DNA of 64,000 nucleotides from JAUILH01 sp964230215. Lineage in GTDB: Bacteria > Bacteroidota > Bacteroidia > Flavobacteriales_D > JAUILH01. Location: positions 310,001 to 374,000 of the forward strand of contig CAXRGQ010000008.1 in the NCBI GenBank assembly GCA_964230215.1, given 5' to 3'. The translations under genes and the position numbers were made by a program. The notes under the pieces were generated by a model. That model did no database searches. It was not told where the DNA came from and worked only from the letters and a program-made list of their open reading frames with translations. Position 1 is the stretch's first letter. The number at the start of each line of letters is the position of its first letter. Below, piece after piece: positions 34,976 to 43,947 of this stretch.

Positions 34976-35515
34976 TTAGACAACTTTATACTTGTCTAAG
35001 AAATTGTCCCAGTCCCAAATAAACATCTCCATCATTTCATCCAGTCTTTTAAGGAGTAAAGGATTAGGAGCGTTCATGCTCTTAAAATAAGGCTCTTGGT
35101 AATTATTAAGCTGGTATTTGTGGTATAAAGCCTTGCTCATACTATAAAGAACGTTTTTTGATGGATGATTAATCCGCGCCATAAAACCACCGTAATCTTT
35201 TATAGTCTTATAAAGCTTTTCTTCGTCCATCGCGAATGCAATGGCTAGCTTTTCGTTTATCGCTAGCTTAAGACGTTGCTCTTGTTCACGATCAAAGTAT
35301 TTAGGTAGAAACTTGAGATTAGCTACAATAACTATCATTAAAAATTTGTCAGAATCATCCTCGTTTAAACCAGGATTCTCGATAAATGAAGGATCGCTAT
35401 TGATTATCGCTGCTACATCTTCCCACCCGCTGTCAACAACATCCATGATTGAGTTCACGAATACGTTGGCAACCTTATCTTCCGTTAATTTCTTCTTCTT
35501 AAATAAAGTTAGCAT
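34976..35515 (-). CDS. Conserved protein of unknown function
   Basis: I do not recognise a family by name. The 179-residue protein is predicted to be cytoplasmic, mostly alpha-helical, and has no signal or membrane segment. The N-terminus is basic (MLTLFKKKKLTEDKVAN). A hydrophobic central helix (FLMIVIVANLKFLPKYF) and a C-terminal aromatic motif (MFIWDWDNFLDKY) are the most distinctive parts. Codon use and base composition match the neighbours. It has its own -7 box 20 nt upstream and follows purB on the same strand at 110 bp, so it is probably independently transcribed. Confidence 0.7.
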   Translation of the reverse strand: MLTLFKKKKLTEDKVANVFVNSIMDVVDSGWEDVAAIINSDPSFIENPGLNEDDSDKFLMIVIVANLKFLPKYFDREQEQRLKLAINEKLAIAFAMDEEKLYKTIKDYGGFMARINHPSKNVLYSMSKALYHKYQLNNYQEPYFKSMNAPNPLLLKRLDEMMEMFIWDWDNFLDKYKVV

Positions 35516-35535
35516 ATATACAATTTCTCCTAATC

Positions 35536-35543
35536 CAAAGTTA
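35536..35543 (-). promoter_or_regulatory. Predicted -7 box (TAACTTTG)
   Basis: Exact TAnnTTTG on the minus strand, 20 nt before the ATG at 35515. Confidence 0.45.
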
Positions 35544-35625
35544 AAATTTGAACCTGCATATATAATCTAAGTCAAAAACGGTTTTTAACAAAGTTATTCA
35601 CCTTGCCTTAACTTTTTGATAATCT

Positions 35626-36978
35626 TTAATGTAGCTCCACACCTGTGTAGTTAGATGGCGTTATAGTTCGCATCTCAGCTTTTATCTCCTCAGACACATC
35701 CAATGTTTCAATAAATTCCTTTATGGATGCTTGATTAATACCCGTATTCACTCGAGTTAGTTCTTTTAACGCTTCATAAGGATTAGGGTAATTCTCTCGC
35801 CTTAGTATGGTTTGAATAGCTTCAGCTACAACGGCCCAGTTATTTTCTAGGTCTCTGGCAAACGCTCCCTCGTTGAGCAGCAGCTTGTCTAATCCTCTTA
35901 ATGTGCTGTTAAACGCTATAATACTATGTGCGATAGGAACGCCAACATTTCTAAGAACGGTAGAGTCGGTCAAATCTCTCTGCATTCTTGATACAGGCAG
36001 TTTAGCGGCTAAATGCTCATAAATTGCATTCGCAATGCCAAGGTTGCCTTCCGAATTTTCAAAATCAATTGGGTTTACTTTATGAGGCATGGCAGATGAC
36101 CCAATCTCTCCTTCTTTAATTTTTTGTTTGAAATAATCCATCGATATATATGTCCATATATCGCGATCAAGATCAACCAAAATAGTGTTGATTCTTTTTA
36201 AGCCATCAAACAAAGCCGCAAGATTGTCGTAATGTTCAATCTGAGTAGTTGTTTGAGATCTGTTTAGCCCAAGGTTGTTGTTCACAAAATTATTAGAAAA
36301 CTCAACCCAATTAAGTGATGGGTAAGCCACATGATGAGCATTAAAGTTACCAGTGGCTCCACCGAATTTTGCAGAAAACGGAACACTTTTAACTTGGTCA
36401 ATTTGTATCCTTAAGCGTTCAACAAAAACATACAGTTCTTTCCCTAGTTTAGTCGGTGATGCTGGCTGTCCATGTGTTCTCGCCAACATGCTTATATGTT
36501 TCCATTCGCTTGCTAAGTCATCCAAACGCTTAACGAGCTTATCCAATAAGGGGAAATATACCTCATTTAATGCGTCCTTAATGCTTAATGGAACAGATGT
36601 GTTATTGATATCCTGTGAGGTCAATCCAAAATGTACAAACTCCTTACTCTCACCAATTCCCATCTCGTCCATTTTTGACTTAATGAAGTACTCAACGGCT
36701 TTTACATCATGGTTTGTAACCTTCTCGGTGTCCTTAACTGCCTGAGCATCCTCAAGGTTAAAGTTTTCATATATACCACGCAGTTTTGGATAAAGTTCTT
36801 TGTCAAAATCTCGCAATTGTGGCAATGGTAGCTCACATAATTCGATAAAATATTCAATTTCAACTTTAACTCGATATCTTATTAGAGCTGCTTCAGAAAA
36901 GTAATCTGCAACAGTTTCACCAGCTCTTCTATATCTTCCATCTACCGGAGAAACGGCTTGAAGTACATTTATATTCAT
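35626..36978 (-). CDS. purB: Adenylosuccinate lyase
   Basis: A 450-residue fumarase-superfamily enzyme acting twice in purine synthesis (SAICAR to AICAR, and adenylosuccinate to AMP). It belongs to the E. coli-like PurB branch: LQAVSPVDGRYR at the start, THGQPASPTKLGKE with the catalytic His at about 169, and the flexible signature loop GSSAMPHKVNP at 293-303 containing the catalytic Ser. I chose the ATG at 36978; the seven extra codons up to a TTG at 36999 lie in the predicted promoter. A -7 box (36997-37004) is 18 nt upstream of this ATG, which supports the choice. Confidence 0.97.
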   Translation of the reverse strand: MNINVLQAVSPVDGRYRRAGETVADYFSEAALIRYRVKVEIEYFIELCELPLPQLRDFDKELYPKLRGIYENFNLEDAQAVKDTEKVTNHDVKAVEYFIKSKMDEMGIGESKEFVHFGLTSQDINNTSVPLSIKDALNEVYFPLLDKLVKRLDDLASEWKHISMLARTHGQPASPTKLGKELYVFVERLRIQIDQVKSVPFSAKFGGATGNFNAHHVAYPSLNWVEFSNNFVNNNLGLNRSQTTTQIEHYDNLAALFDGLKRINTILVDLDRDIWTYISMDYFKQKIKEGEIGSSAMPHKVNPIDFENSEGNLGIANAIYEHLAAKLPVSRMQRDLTDSTVLRNVGVPIAHSIIAFNSTLRGLDKLLLNEGAFARDLENNWAVVAEAIQTILRRENYPNPYEALKELTRVNTGINQASIKEFIETLDVSEEIKAEMRTITPSNYTGVELH

Positions 36979-36996
36979 GGATCTTACATTAAAGCA

Positions 36997-37004
36997 CAAA
37001 GGTA
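36997..37004 (-). promoter_or_regulatory. Predicted purB -7 box (TACCTTTG)
   Basis: Exact TAnnTTTG on the minus strand, 18 nt before the chosen purB ATG. Confidence 0.5.
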
Positions 37005-37104
37005 GAACTATCTGAAAAACATAGAAGAAATTATTATGACTTTAATCGTGTGTTTTTTTGTTCATGACTTGCATAAATCGCATGGTTTGTGAATCTTTAC
37101 AACC

Positions 37105-37920
37105 ATGAATTTCCTCAAGAGTATTTGGAAAGGTATATACTGCTACGTTGATGGAACTAAATTCATCTTCAAGCATAAACTATATGCCTACTTTCTTGCG
37201 CCAATAATCCTTGGTGTCCTATTATACTTGGTTGGAGAATATTTTGGCGAATTATCAAAAGGTGTTAAAGCACAAGGAGATAATATGCATGATTTTATGG
37301 TGTCATTATTAGAGAAGGAGTTCTGGACCGCCATGGAATACATGTTTAAAGAATCGCAGAAGTACATTGCTGTTATGATACTGTCAACGGTTTGGGCAAT
37401 TTTGTCTGAAAAGGTTGAGGAAATCCTGACAGGGAATGAATATCCCTTTGTCTGGAAATATTACGTTGCCGACATTAAACGTGGTTTAAGGATTAACGTA
37501 TGGGCAATGATTCAGGAATACCTTATATTCTTTATATGGTTAATTGTCAGTTTAATTATGGGCTTACCAGATGAGTTGAACACCATTATGGCGCTAGTAA
37601 TTGGTTTCTGGTACTATGGATGGGGATATATGGATTATATCCTAGAAAGAAGACGAATGAATATTACACAGAGCGTTCATTTTGGTAGGCAACATGCAGG
37701 CTTAGCCTTTGGAATTGGTATAATTTATTCATTATCATTTGAGTTTATTCCGTTTGGGATGGGGCTAATGGTAGCACCAATTGCTATGGTTGGCACAACC
37801 CTTGTAATGAATGATTTGGTTGATCTTAGAATCAATCGTTATGCGAAGAGTAAAAATAGTGAAGAAGTTGAAGATGTAGAGGAGACACCGAATTCGGGCG
37901 ATCTACAACCAGAAGCATAA
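37105..37920 (+). CDS. EI24 domain (CysZ-like) membrane protein
   Basis: A 271-residue inner-membrane protein with an amphipathic N-terminal stretch (MNFLKSIWKGIYCYVDGTKF) and about five hydrophobic helices; the pattern FLAPIILGVLLYLVG and YMDYILERRRMNITQSVHF matches the EI24/CysZ family (PF07264). CysZ carries sulphate in Enterobacteria; the Bacteroidota homologues are not characterised, so I do not assign a substrate. The C-terminal 25 residues are an acidic tail (EEVEDVEETPNSGD). It is divergent from purB across a 126-bp gap. Confidence 0.8.
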   Translation: MNFLKSIWKGIYCYVDGTKFIFKHKLYAYFLAPIILGVLLYLVGEYFGELSKGVKAQGDNMHDFMVSLLEKEFWTAMEYMFKESQKYIAVMILSTVWAILSEKVEEILTGNEYPFVWKYYVADIKRGLRINVWAMIQEYLIFFIWLIVSLIMGLPDELNTIMALVIGFWYYGWGYMDYILERRRMNITQSVHFGRQHAGLAFGIGIIYSLSFEFIPFGMGLMVAPIAMVGTTLVMNDLVDLRINRYAKSKNSEEVEDVEETPNSGDLQPEA

Positions 37921-37945
37921 ACCGGTATTTTTTAGCTTATTTCCT

Positions 37946-37953
37946 TATATTTG
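37946..37953 (+). promoter_or_regulatory. Predicted -7 box (TATATTTG)
   Basis: Exact TAnnTTTG, 21 nt before the ATG at 37975. Confidence 0.5.
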
Positions 37954-37974
37954 TTAGAGACCTAATTAATTAAT

Positions 37975-39351
37975 ATGAAGATAGTTGTTCTAATTTGTGG
38001 ACTTGCGTGTTTCAGTAGTGTCAAGGCGGAATCGTTTGTTTATAACCCAGATACCGCAGTGACTGTAGTTGAAAAAGCAAAAATTCAGGCTTGGATGGCT
38101 GATGCAAGACACAAAATGTTTGAGGGTGATTGGCGTGGTGCGCTCACAGGCTACCGTGAAGTTTTAGCACTAGACAAAGGAAATGCAAAAGCCGAGTATC
38201 GTGTTGCAGAGTGTCAGTACGAACTGATGGTGTACGAATTTGCACTTGAGCATCTCGAAAATGCAATTAAGAACAACAACGGAGAAGCTATAACTAAAGA
38301 GGATGATTATTTAAGAGGTAATATTCTTCACAGACTAGGGCGCCTGGAAGAGGCTATTGAGGCATTTGAAAATTTCAAGAAACTAAATGCTGATCGAAAG
38401 AATCTTGAGGAAGAATTTTTTGTAGACAAGAACATTGCAGATTGTAAGTATGCAATAGAGGCCTTAAAGTCACCGCTAGATGTTGAAGTGAAAGTTTTGA
38501 GCGAGAATGTTAATGGACGTTTTAGAGATTACGGTCCCGTGCTTTCACCAGATGGTAAGGAACTGTATTTCACTTCTAGAAGAAATGATACTTATGGGGG
38601 AAATGTGGCAGGTGATAAGGTGTTTTTCTCAGATATCTACATGTCGCGTTGGGATGATGCAAAAGGTGAATGGGGACCTGCAATTAGTTGTGAGGGAAAA
38701 GTTAATTCTGAAGAGTTTGATGCCATCTCTGATATCTATATTGACGACAAGGATAACGAGATAATGCTGATTACAAATAACATTGCCGGCGCAACAAAGA
38801 GTAGTGATATTGCATATGCTAAGAGAAGTGAAAAAGGCGGTGCTTGGGGTAAGCCTAGACTTGAGAAGAAATATAAGCGTAAAAAAGGTGGAATAAATTC
38901 TACGTACTTTGAATCATCAGCAACGGTAACAGATGATGGGAACACCATGTATTTCTTGTCTGAAGGAATGGGAAGTCTTGGCCAGTCCGATATATTTGAG
39001 GTGAAGAAAGAAAAAGGAAAATGGGGCGTACCTGTTAATCTTGGTGCCTCAATTAATACGCCATACAACGAAAACTCTGTGTGGGTTACTGGTGATGGAA
39101 ACTACTTGTTCTTTAGCTCTGATGGTAGAGAAGGTATGGGTGGTAAAGACATCTATATGTGTAAGAAAGAGGGTGATTCGTGGTCAGCACCTAAAAACTT
39201 AGGAGCACCTATTAACAGTGTTAACGATGATATTCACTTTAGGATTTCACCTGATGGTAAAAAAGCGTATATCACATCTGCACGAAAAGATAGATATGGC
39301 CTGCATGATATCTATGAGATAGATTTAAAAGGTTTGAACTTGTTTGAGTAA
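37975..39351 (+). CDS. Exported TPR and PD40 beta-propeller protein
   Basis: A 458-residue periplasmic protein. MKIVVLICGLACFSSVKA is the signal peptide. Residues of about 30-160 hold TPR-like helices (WRGALTGYREVLALDKGNAKAEY, LGRLEEAIEAFENFKKL). From about 185 on there are PD40/WD40-like blades with the phrase LSPDGKELYFTSRR, VTDDGNTMYFLSEG, VTGDGNYLFFSSDG and ISPDGKKAYITSAR, each about 50-60 residues. In Bacteroidota this architecture usually continues into an OmpA domain (as in PorE-like proteins); here it stops at the propeller. A role in envelope assembly or glycan binding is a guess. A perfect palindromic terminator follows. Confidence 0.85.
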   Translation: MKIVVLICGLACFSSVKAESFVYNPDTAVTVVEKAKIQAWMADARHKMFEGDWRGALTGYREVLALDKGNAKAEYRVAECQYELMVYEFALEHLENAIKNNNGEAITKEDDYLRGNILHRLGRLEEAIEAFENFKKLNADRKNLEEEFFVDKNIADCKYAIEALKSPLDVEVKVLSENVNGRFRDYGPVLSPDGKELYFTSRRNDTYGGNVAGDKVFFSDIYMSRWDDAKGEWGPAISCEGKVNSEEFDAISDIYIDDKDNEIMLITNNIAGATKSSDIAYAKRSEKGGAWGKPRLEKKYKRKKGGINSTYFESSATVTDDGNTMYFLSEGMGSLGQSDIFEVKKEKGKWGVPVNLGASINTPYNENSVWVTGDGNYLFFSSDGREGMGGKDIYMCKKEGDSWSAPKNLGAPINSVNDDIHFRISPDGKKAYITSARKDRYGLHDIYEIDLKGLNLFE

Positions 39352-39380
39352 TAAAAAGATAATTTCCAATTGTATATAAG

Positions 39381-39404
39381 AAAAGGGGGCTTAAGCCCCC
39401 TTTT
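39381..39404. terminator. Bidirectional terminator (perfect 24-bp palindrome)
   Basis: AAAAGGGGGCTTAAGCCCCC followed by TTTT: 12 + 12 bases, between convergent genes ending at 39351 and 39429, so it can serve both. Confidence 0.93.
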
Positions 39405-39428
39405 ATACATTTAATAAGATTGTATCAG

Positions 39429-40418
39429 TTATTTTTTAACGAATTTCTTAGTAGCAACTTTATCGTCGCTAAGAAATTGAATAGTGTAAACACCAACAGG
39501 CAAGTCAATTATATCAAGAGTATTAAGCCCTTCAAAAATTTGATCACTCTCTATTAGTTTGCCCTCTGCATTAAAAATACTATACTTAGCGTCCTGTAAA
39601 ATTTCTACGTTTAACTCGCTAGTACTTGGATTAGGGAAAATGTTTATTCCAGACTCTAAATCAGTTTCTGAAACATCTGTAACAAAAGCTAAATTACATA
39701 GGTTGCTAATTTCAGTTGATGACAACGCTCTATTCCAATACATCAGGTCATCTAGCGAACCATCATAGTAATAAGCGGGGTTAAGTGCGTGTGCGTCATA
39801 TCTCCCAATCGTTCCCGGAGTTGATGAGTATTGGAGGGCGCCGCCTGTTCCAGCATAAGTCCCGCCGTCATCCACACAATCAATGTAAATCTCCATGTCG
39901 GTTGCGCCACGAACTACATAGGTAATGTGTGTCCATGTTCCTGATGGAACGTTAGATGTACTTATCTTATTACGTCTATTATTACTTCCATTGTTTCCAG
40001 CACCAGCACCATAACCAATATTACATTGCTGTCCAGAACCTGCACCACCTACTGCTGCGAAAATTCCGTGATAATCATTCTGCATGAAATCATTTGAAAA
40101 CACATAACATTTTGTCAAGTCAGTGGCATCAGACAAATTCACCCACATAGAGATCGTTACGGGTAATTGAGGCTTTAAAGCAGCTACATTTGGAAGGTCA
40201 ATATATTCCGTGCTACCATTAAAACTACTTGCGCAGTTAGCATTTCCAAATCTATCGGTTGTTCCTGTGGCAGCATAAGTGCCATGGTATGCATTGCCAC
40301 TAGCATCAATGGCATTGCCGTCTAAAAAATAATGTAATAACAGACTGTCTGTTAAATTCTGTGCCTGAGCAGAGCTAGCAAACAGTGCCACACACAATAT
40401 CAAGTATACTTTTTTCAT
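39429..40418 (-). CDS. LamG-domain surface protein with type A T9SS tail
   Basis: A 329-residue secreted protein. MKKVYLILCVALFASSAQAQ is the signal peptide. Residues of about 25-245 are a concanavalin-like LamG domain (LLLHYFLDGNAIDASGNAYH at the start, GSLDDLMYWNRALSSTEISN at the end). The last 80 residues form the T9SS sorting domain (INIFPNPSTSELNVEI ... LPVGVYTIQFLSDD ... KKFVKK). It should bind a glycan or protein at the cell surface. It is transcribed alone; 45 bp of A/T-rich sequence separate it from the upstream TPR gene. Confidence 0.9.
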   Translation of the reverse strand: MKKVYLILCVALFASSAQAQNLTDSLLLHYFLDGNAIDASGNAYHGTYAATGTTDRFGNANCASSFNGSTEYIDLPNVAALKPQLPVTISMWVNLSDATDLTKCYVFSNDFMQNDYHGIFAAVGGAGSGQQCNIGYGAGAGNNGSNNRRNKISTSNVPSGTWTHITYVVRGATDMEIYIDCVDDGGTYAGTGGALQYSSTPGTIGRYDAHALNPAYYYDGSLDDLMYWNRALSSTEISNLCNLAFVTDVSETDLESGINIFPNPSTSELNVEILQDAKYSIFNAEGKLIESDQIFEGLNTLDIIDLPVGVYTIQFLSDDKVATKKFVKK

Positions 40419-40463
40419 AAAATAAATTTTTTTTTAAAATACGAAATTTTAACGAAATACAAA

Positions 40464-41108
40464 TTATTTCAACCTAAATCCATTTTTGACAAATCGTATA
40501 AACTCCTTAAAATCTGACTTTTTAGTCAATACTGATTTTATTATACGGCCTTTCTTTTGCGGGGCTTGCGTAGGTTTAGTTTCCTCGGGTTCATTCGTAG
40601 TTACAACTGCATCCGTCTTGATTTCTTGGCTATTGTCAGTGGAGCCCGTTTTTTCGGATTTACCCTCAAGCTCATCTATTTTTGCATACAGCTCTTCTTC
40701 TATTTTAGCTAATTTATCAGCACGTTGATAATAGCGTTCGGCGGCTTGTTTTCGTCCAAGCTTTTCCTGTAAATGTCCAAGATTGTTCCAGGTTACTGAA
40801 TTCTCCGGATCAAGCTCGGTAGATTTTTCATAGTCTTTTATAGCGCCTTCCAGATCACCTAATGAATCTTTTATATATGCCCTACAAGAATACCAAAAAG
40901 CATAATCAGGTTGAAGCTCCACGGATTTATTCATGTCGGCTAAAGACTTCATGTTTTCCTTCATATGAAAATACAGTACACCACGCTCATTGTATATGAT
41001 AGGATTGTTTGGCTCTTCTTCTAAAGCTCGATTAAAAGCTTTTAATGATTCATCAAACTTTTCTTTTTTGAAGTACTTTAGTGCTTTGTCGTGGTGCGAA
41101 TTTGCCAT
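40464..41108 (-). CDS. Cytoplasmic TPR protein
   Basis: A 214-residue protein with three to four tetratricopeptide repeats in residues 1-130 (DESLKAFNRALEEEPNNPIIY, MKSLADMNKSVELQPDYAFWY, EGAIKDYEKSTELDPENSVTW, GRKQAAERYYQRADKL), a short coiled coil (about 132-148), and a low-complexity T/E/P linker followed by a basic C-terminal segment (KKGRIIKSVLTKKSDFKEFI). There is no signal peptide. TPRs bind partner proteins; the partner is unknown. A -7 box lies only 4 nt before the ATG, suggesting a leaderless mRNA. Confidence 0.82.
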   Translation of the reverse strand: MANSHHDKALKYFKKEKFDESLKAFNRALEEEPNNPIIYNERGVLYFHMKENMKSLADMNKSVELQPDYAFWYSCRAYIKDSLGDLEGAIKDYEKSTELDPENSVTWNNLGHLQEKLGRKQAAERYYQRADKLAKIEEELYAKIDELEGKSEKTGSTDNSQEIKTDAVVTTNEPEETKPTQAPQKKGRIIKSVLTKKSDFKEFIRFVKNGFRLK

Positions 41109-41112
41109 GATA

Positions 41113-41120
41113 CAAAGTTA
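41113..41120 (-). promoter_or_regulatory. Predicted -7 box (TAACTTTG), leaderless position
   Basis: Exact TAnnTTTG on the minus strand, separated from the ATG of the TPR gene by only TATC. Confidence 0.5.
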
Positions 41121-41133
41121 GTCACTTTTAAAT

Positions 41134-41367
41134 ATGAATGTGTTTCCAATATATAGAAAGAGTATCAGCGGAAAGAATTGGTACAAAATAATATCAGACA
41201 TTTCCTTTATAGAAGTGCAAGCTATTGGCAATAAATATTTTCAGTTTGAAATTGAAGCAAAGCAATATCCAGAGAAACTTAGAATTCAGGATATGATTGA
41301 ATGTAATGCTTTTGAAGAGTGCACAGAACAAGAGTTTAATGATGCACTTACTCTTCGGCAGATTTAA
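41134..41367 (+). CDS. Small protein of unknown function
   Basis: A 77-residue frame starting MNVFPIYRKSISGKNWYKII. It is divergent from the TPR gene with 25 bp between start codons and overlaps the convergent DUF2452 gene by 20 bp at the end. It has no signal or membrane segment; the middle reads as an antiparallel beta sheet (SFIEVQAIGNKYFQFEIEA) with an acidic helical end. Aromatic and charged residues are balanced as in a genuine protein, and no other frame covers this interval, so I regard it as real. The function is unknown. Confidence 0.6.
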   Translation: MNVFPIYRKSISGKNWYKIISDISFIEVQAIGNKYFQFEIEAKQYPEKLRIQDMIECNAFEECTEQEFNDALTLRQI

Positions 41368-41782
41368 GAACATCCCATGTATGGTCAGCCAGAAGCTTCA
41401 CAGTTGCCACATAGCTGTACGGTGCACCACTTTTTCCCCAAGCGTTTGGGCCAATCATTGATAAGACCGTATTTCCATTATCTCTTTTATAGAGATGATA
41501 CGTATGATTGATTAAGGGTTCGAATCGCATTTCAGCTTGATATATATCTTCCGAAACTTGTTTTCTTAACTGAATACGTTTGGCCTGCTCAGCAAGTAAT
41601 GCCATTTGATCCCTAATCAACTCAAGCTGCTGATCGGTCTGATGCTCCATGGCATTTAAAGCACGACCTTTTTGCTTACCTACATCCTCAGGTTTTACTA
41701 ATTGACTACCTCTATGATGCGGGTATTCAATTGAATGCGGGTTTTCAGTAATATCGTCTTTATCTATCGGATTGTCATTCAC
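41348..41782 (-). CDS. DUF2452 protein
   Basis: A 144-residue cytoplasmic protein matching DUF2452: NPHSIEYPHHRGSQLVKPED near the N-terminus, a helical region with Q-rich face (MEHQTDQQLELIRDQMALLA) and a conserved C-terminal block FEPLINHTYHLYKRDNGNTV with MIGPNAWG. The function is not known. It follows the M13 peptidase gene's start region by 24 bp on the same strand in the order DUF2452 then peptidase upstream to downstream, so the two may share a transcript. Confidence 0.82.
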   Translation of the reverse strand: MNDNPIDKDDITENPHSIEYPHHRGSQLVKPEDVGKQKGRALNAMEHQTDQQLELIRDQMALLAEQAKRIQLRKQVSEDIYQAEMRFEPLINHTYHLYKRDNGNTVLSMIGPNAWGKSGAPYSYVATVKLLADHTWDVLKSAEE

Positions 41783-41806
41783 AAAATAAAGATACTCAAA
41801 ACTTGA

Positions 41807-43876
41807 TTACCATATAACAGCTATGTCCTCTTCTGATTGACGCATGGCTTCACCTTCCTTAATATCAAACGCTTCAAAGAATTCGGGCATGTTTGACAAT
41901 GGTCCTAGTACACGCCATTTCCCAGGCGAGTGAGGATTGGTGTTCACTTGCATTTTTAATGCGTCATCCGTATAGTTTGTCTTCCAAATTTGTGCAAAGG
42001 CCACGAAAAATCTTTGCTCATTTGTTAAACCACCAATCTTAACGCGTGGCTTGCCTTCTAGACTCTTCTGGTATGCATAATATGCAATGGTTAATCCTCC
42101 AAAGTCAGCAATGTTTTCACCTAGGGTTAATTGCCCATTGATATTTAGCCCAGGAAGTGCTTCATAATTATTGAATTGGTCCACTAGTTTTTGAGTTCTA
42201 GCAGAAAACTGCATCTGGTCGCTTTCTGACCACCAGTTCTTGAATTCACCTTCAGCCGTAAATTGAGCCCCTTGATCATCAAATCCATGAGTTAATTCAT
42301 GACCAATAACTGCTCCCATTCTTGCGTAATTAACGGCATCTTCTTTCTTAGGGTCAAAAAATGGCGGTTGCATTATACCTGCAGGGAATACAATCTCATT
42401 CCATAACGGATTGTAGTAAGCATTTACAATGTGAGGAGCCATACCCCATTTTGTTTTATCTATTGGTTTATGCAGTTTCTCTGTATTCTCTTTAATCTCG
42501 AAACGAGCACAATTCAATACATTATTTGCGTAAGATGTGCGTGATATCTCCAAACTGGAATAGTCCGTCCATTTGTCTGGATAACCGAGTTTTCTTGTGA
42601 AAGACTCTAGTTTTGTTTTAGCAGCTGCCTTAGTTTCAGCCGTCATCCACTCTAGTTTGTCAATGCGCTCGCCAAAAACAATGGTTAAGTTCTCTACCAT
42701 TTCATTGACTTTTTCTTTAGATGACTCAGTGAAGTTTTCATTTACGAAGGCATGCCCTAAAGCCTCTCCTAATGCATTTCTTGAAATATCTGATATAGCC
42801 GTTTTCCATTTTGGCTTCATTTCTTTCTGTCCACCTAAGGTCTTACCGTAAAATGCGAAACGTGCTTTTTCTATATCAGAGCTCAAATAGTTGGCTGCTC
42901 CATTTATAACGTGGAATTTTAAATAAAGCTTCCAAACGTCCAAGGGGTAATCCTTCAACATTGTACCTATTTTGCTGTAAAAGGCTGGTTGAGAAACAAT
43001 AATTGTGTCTATATCTCCATATGATCTAGCCTGAATGTACTGCTTTACATCAAAATCACCGCAAGCCTTGTCAAACTCATCTAACGGTGTAGGATTGTAC
43101 TGCGCAAAGTAATTTCTTAGTTCTACTCTGGTCATAGAGGCATCAGCCAAGGCTGTTTCAAATTCTAAGATCTTTTCACTGTAATCTTCAATACCTCCAT
43201 TATTGTCGTCGTTGATGCCGATAAACGCTAGCATGTCTACAATGTGCTGCTTATAGTCTTCTCTAAGTTTTTGTGACTCATCATCAGTTTTAGTATAGTA
43301 AGATTTACTTGGTAGTCCCAAACCTCCTTGACCCGCATAAACAACATTTCTTGAATTGTCTTTTAAATCTTGCTCAACACCAATTCCCATGAGTAAACCT
43401 AAACCATCATTATGAAAATCAGCAATTACGGTAGCTAAATCCTTGTTCGAGTTTAGTTTGTCAATTTTGTCCAAAAATGGCTTGATTGGTTCAATACCAG
43501 CTTTATCTCTGGCGTTAGAATCCATAAATGAATAGTAGTAGTCACCAATAAGCTGATCTACGGATCCTTTTTCATTTTGAGATGCTGCAGACTTTTCCAG
43601 AATCGCCTTTAACGCAGCATTGTTGTTTTTCTGTAACTCGTTGAAACTTCCCCATCTGGTTTCGGTTGAAGGAACGGGATTGTTTTTGGTCCATGTTCCA
43701 TTTGCATACGCGTAAAAGTCCTCACCGGGCTTCACACTTAAATCCATGTATGAAAAATTAATAGTGTTACCGCTATCTTCAATTTCTCCAACAACTTCAT
43801 TCACTACTTTGTCTTTCATAGGTCCACTGCATGATGCAATTACCGTCGCTAAACTTATGCTTACAAGAATTCTCAT
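41807..43876 (-). CDS. M13 (neprilysin-like) metallopeptidase lipoprotein
   Basis: A 689-residue zinc peptidase of the PepO/neprilysin family. The N-terminus MRILVSISLATVIASCSG is a lipoprotein signal (Cys16). The N-terminal M13 domain (about 45-420) is followed by the peptidase domain with the substrate-binding motif NAYYNPLWNEIVFPAGI, zinc motif GHELTHGFDDQG (HExxH, about residue 525) and the third ligand in GENIADFGG. The C-terminus ends in the conserved tryptophan (AVIW). It should be anchored in the periplasm and cut short peptides. All catalytic residues are present. Confidence 0.95.
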   Translation of the reverse strand: MRILVSISLATVIASCSGPMKDKVVNEVVGEIEDSGNTINFSYMDLSVKPGEDFYAYANGTWTKNNPVPSTETRWGSFNELQKNNNAALKAILEKSAASQNEKGSVDQLIGDYYYSFMDSNARDKAGIEPIKPFLDKIDKLNSNKDLATVIADFHNDGLGLLMGIGVEQDLKDNSRNVVYAGQGGLGLPSKSYYTKTDDESQKLREDYKQHIVDMLAFIGINDDNNGGIEDYSEKILEFETALADASMTRVELRNYFAQYNPTPLDEFDKACGDFDVKQYIQARSYGDIDTIIVSQPAFYSKIGTMLKDYPLDVWKLYLKFHVINGAANYLSSDIEKARFAFYGKTLGGQKEMKPKWKTAISDISRNALGEALGHAFVNENFTESSKEKVNEMVENLTIVFGERIDKLEWMTAETKAAAKTKLESFTRKLGYPDKWTDYSSLEISRTSYANNVLNCARFEIKENTEKLHKPIDKTKWGMAPHIVNAYYNPLWNEIVFPAGIMQPPFFDPKKEDAVNYARMGAVIGHELTHGFDDQGAQFTAEGEFKNWWSESDQMQFSARTQKLVDQFNNYEALPGLNINGQLTLGENIADFGGLTIAYYAYQKSLEGKPRVKIGGLTNEQRFFVAFAQIWKTNYTDDALKMQVNTNPHSPGKWRVLGPLSNMPEFFEAFDIKEGEAMRQSEEDIAVIW

Positions 43877-43947
43877 TAATTATTTTATTAGTATTTGTTA
43901 AATATCAAAATATATTAGGTCTGTAATGCCGAATATTCCATAAACGG

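Noticed and set aside
35570..35620. Terminator after purB
   Set aside because: Only short, loop-rich or A/T pairings (AAAGTTA/TAACTTT; AAAAACGGTTTTT); not convincing.
36353..36745. 130-codon open frame antisense to purB
   Set aside because: purB is certain from its signature motifs; the antisense frame has no promoter or recognisable domain.
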